This document shows positions 7,783 to 8,578 of a stretch of 8,578 bases of DNA, in pieces (the stretch's first letter is position 1; the number at the start of each line of letters is the position of its first letter). The stretch lies in assembly GCA_024230695.1 (NCBI GenBank), contig JAAERC010000158.1:1-8578 (forward strand). Reading direction: 5' to 3'. Source of the DNA: Candidatus Zixiibacteriota bacterium. Its GTDB lineage: Bacteria > Zixibacteria > MSB-5A5 > GN15 > PGXB01. The notes beneath the pieces are model-generated. The model was given only the letters and a program-made list of their open reading frames with translations. It ran no database searches and was not told the DNA's origin. Position numbers and translations under genes: made by a program.

Positions 7783-7856
7783 TACCCCCGACAGGACTCG
7801 AACCTGTTACCCTCTGCTTAGAAGGCAGATGCTCTATCCAGATGAGCTACGGGGGC
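7783..7856 (-). tRNA. tRNA-Arg (anticodon UCU)
   Basis: A complete 74-base cloverleaf is read on the minus strand: acceptor GCCCCCG with CGGGGGT (first pair G-U), D stem GCTC/GAGC with a 9-base loop, anticodon stem TCTGC/GCAGA with loop CTTCTAA giving anticodon TCT at positions 34-36, a five-base variable region, T stem ACAGG/CCTGT with loop TTCGAGT, and discriminator A. It decodes AGA (and probably AGG). CCA is not encoded and must be added after transcription. It lies tail-to-tail with the dockerin gene. Confidence 0.95.
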
Positions 7857-7912
7857 ATTGAAAATTTGCTACCGATCAATATGAAATTTTAGTCCAATAC
7901 TGACCGACTGAG

Positions 7913-7941
7913 AATATAGATAGTTTTCAAAATTAAATCAA
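7913..7941 (-). promoter_or_regulatory. Promoter of the tRNA-Arg gene
   Basis: On the minus strand, TTGATT (7936-7941) and TATATT (7913-7918) are separated by exactly 17 bases, a good sigma-70-type match. It would start transcription about 50 bases before the tRNA 5' end, leaving a leader for RNase P to remove. Confidence 0.55.
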
Positions 7942-8022
7942 ATGCTATTTTGGAGATAATCCATTTTGAACAAATTTATCTAAAATAGATAAGAAATTTA
8001 GAATAGCTATATATATACAAAC

Positions 8023-8048
8023 AAAAAAAGCCGCATAATTGCGACTTT
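8023..8048 (-). terminator. Intrinsic terminator of the degenerate GGDEF gene
   Basis: On the minus strand, AAAGTCGC and GCGGCTTT form an 8-bp stem (one G-T pair) around a six-base loop, followed directly by a run of T. It lies about 30 bases after the stop codon of the gene at 8078-8539 and insulates it from the tRNA downstream. Confidence 0.85.
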
Positions 8049-8077
8049 ACATAATCTATCTATTTTCTAATAAATAT

Positions 8078-8539
8078 CTATTCAATTCTGTTAGCATATT
8101 CCTCAGTATAACTTGCAATCGATCTGTTTCCTGCCGCATCCGGAAATGATGAAATCTCAACCGGAATAACATAATCATTTGAATTTTTGAAATGATCGAG
8201 GCAATAATTGCTTAATGCCGATTGAATTCTTTTAGCCGCAGCTTCGGCACCCTGCCGGGATGTCTCAGGACATAAAACGCCAATTTTCACTCGATTACCA
8301 TTAGAAACTGTATCAACTTCCCGAACCGATTTCCCAATTATTGAATTTAGAGAATTAATAAAACCTTTACGATGATTTTCACCAGCTGTTGAGAAGTCAC
8401 CAATAGTGTCTAATATAAATCCAAGATCGAAAACCAAAAAAGAGACAAAAATACGATACCGCTCAGCTCTTTTTAGCTCATATTCAATTCTTTTGGCGAA
8501 CTTATTATCTGAATTAGTATTGTTAATACTTTCTCCCAT
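8078..8539 (-). CDS. Small protein with degenerate GGDEF-like domain
   Basis: The protein has 153 residues from the ATG at 8539, which is preceded by GGTGGAG. The frame can be extended seven codons to a TTG at 8560, but that has no ribosome-binding site and a stop lies just before it. The sequence follows the GGDEF fold: 'YELKRAERY..FVSFLVFDLGFI' matches the first helix and strand, and 'VLCPETSRQGAEAAAKRIQSAL' matches the strand and helix after the active site ('LLPET...A...AERIR.AL' in active enzymes). The GGDEF signature itself is replaced by N-R-V-K-I, so it should not make cyclic di-GMP. The length is close to one bare GGDEF domain, with no sensor part and no membrane segment. A binding, scaffold or regulatory role is inference. 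The TAG stop is at 8078-8080. Confidence 0.75.
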   Translation of the reverse strand: MGESINNTNSDNKFAKRIEYELKRAERYRIFVSFLVFDLGFILDTIGDFSTAGENHRKGFINSLNSIIGKSVREVDTVSNGNRVKIGVLCPETSRQGAEAAAKRIQSALSNYCLDHFKNSNDYVIPVEISSFPDAAGNRSIASYTEEYANRIE

Positions 8540-8578
8540 TTTCTCCACCAAATAAAACAAACGCTACAAAAACATATC

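Noticed and set aside
3429..7856. A complete integrative element bounded by the tRNA repeat
   Set aside because: No integrase, excisionase, relaxase or phage gene is present in the segment. I keep only the repeat geometry as a finding.
8540..8560. Seven-codon upstream extension of the degenerate GGDEF gene to 8560
   Set aside because: The first codon would be TTG with no ribosome-binding site, whereas the ATG at 8539 has GGTGGAG just upstream, and the extension would encode that site as protein.

Overview
The window is AT-rich bacterial DNA with no sign of phage, transposase, plasmid or CRISPR content. Organism (inference): a secreted protein ends in thrombospondin type 3 repeats followed by a dockerin with the '[14 protein letters not shown]' style of second repeat, next to ECF sigma regulation and long multi-PAS proteins. 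This combination is typical of uncultured FCB-group lineages such as candidate phylum Zixibacteria. No marker gene in the window proves this.

Layout, left to right. (1) 1-3214, minus strand: one uninterrupted reading frame of at least 1071 codons. It encodes a membrane-anchored sensor with seven PAS domains and one GAF domain, and its 3' end runs off the left edge before any output domain is reached. (2) 3215-3545: non-coding DNA holding an 85-bp imperfect inverted repeat, one arm of which looks like a shrunken copy of the tRNA-Arg found at 7783-7856. (3) 3546-6391, minus strand: a translationally coupled pair, an ECF sigma factor followed by a large transmembrane protein with an N-terminal zinc-finger anti-sigma domain, a FlgO/TolB-like domain and TPR repeats. 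(4) 6392-6548: divergent promoter region with a 22-bp inverted repeat. (5) 6549-7745, plus strand: a secreted SMP-30-like beta-propeller with thrombospondin type 3 repeats and a C-terminal dockerin. (6) 7783-7856, minus strand: tRNA-Arg(UCU) with a good sigma-70-type promoter upstream. (7) 8078-8539, minus strand: a small protein with a degenerate GGDEF fold, followed by a strong intrinsic terminator.

How it may work together (inference): the sigma factor would be held by the cytoplasmic zinc-finger domain of its membrane partner, whose FlgO-like and TPR part would lie outside the inner membrane and sense an envelope state. The divergent secreted dockerin protein is an obvious candidate target because it shares the promoter region. 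The multi-PAS/GAF protein and the degenerate GGDEF protein are independent signalling genes. The most unusual items are the tRNA-like inverted repeat at 3378-3462 and the zinc finger-FlgO-TPR fusion. I did not find an unmistakable new defence or mobile system.
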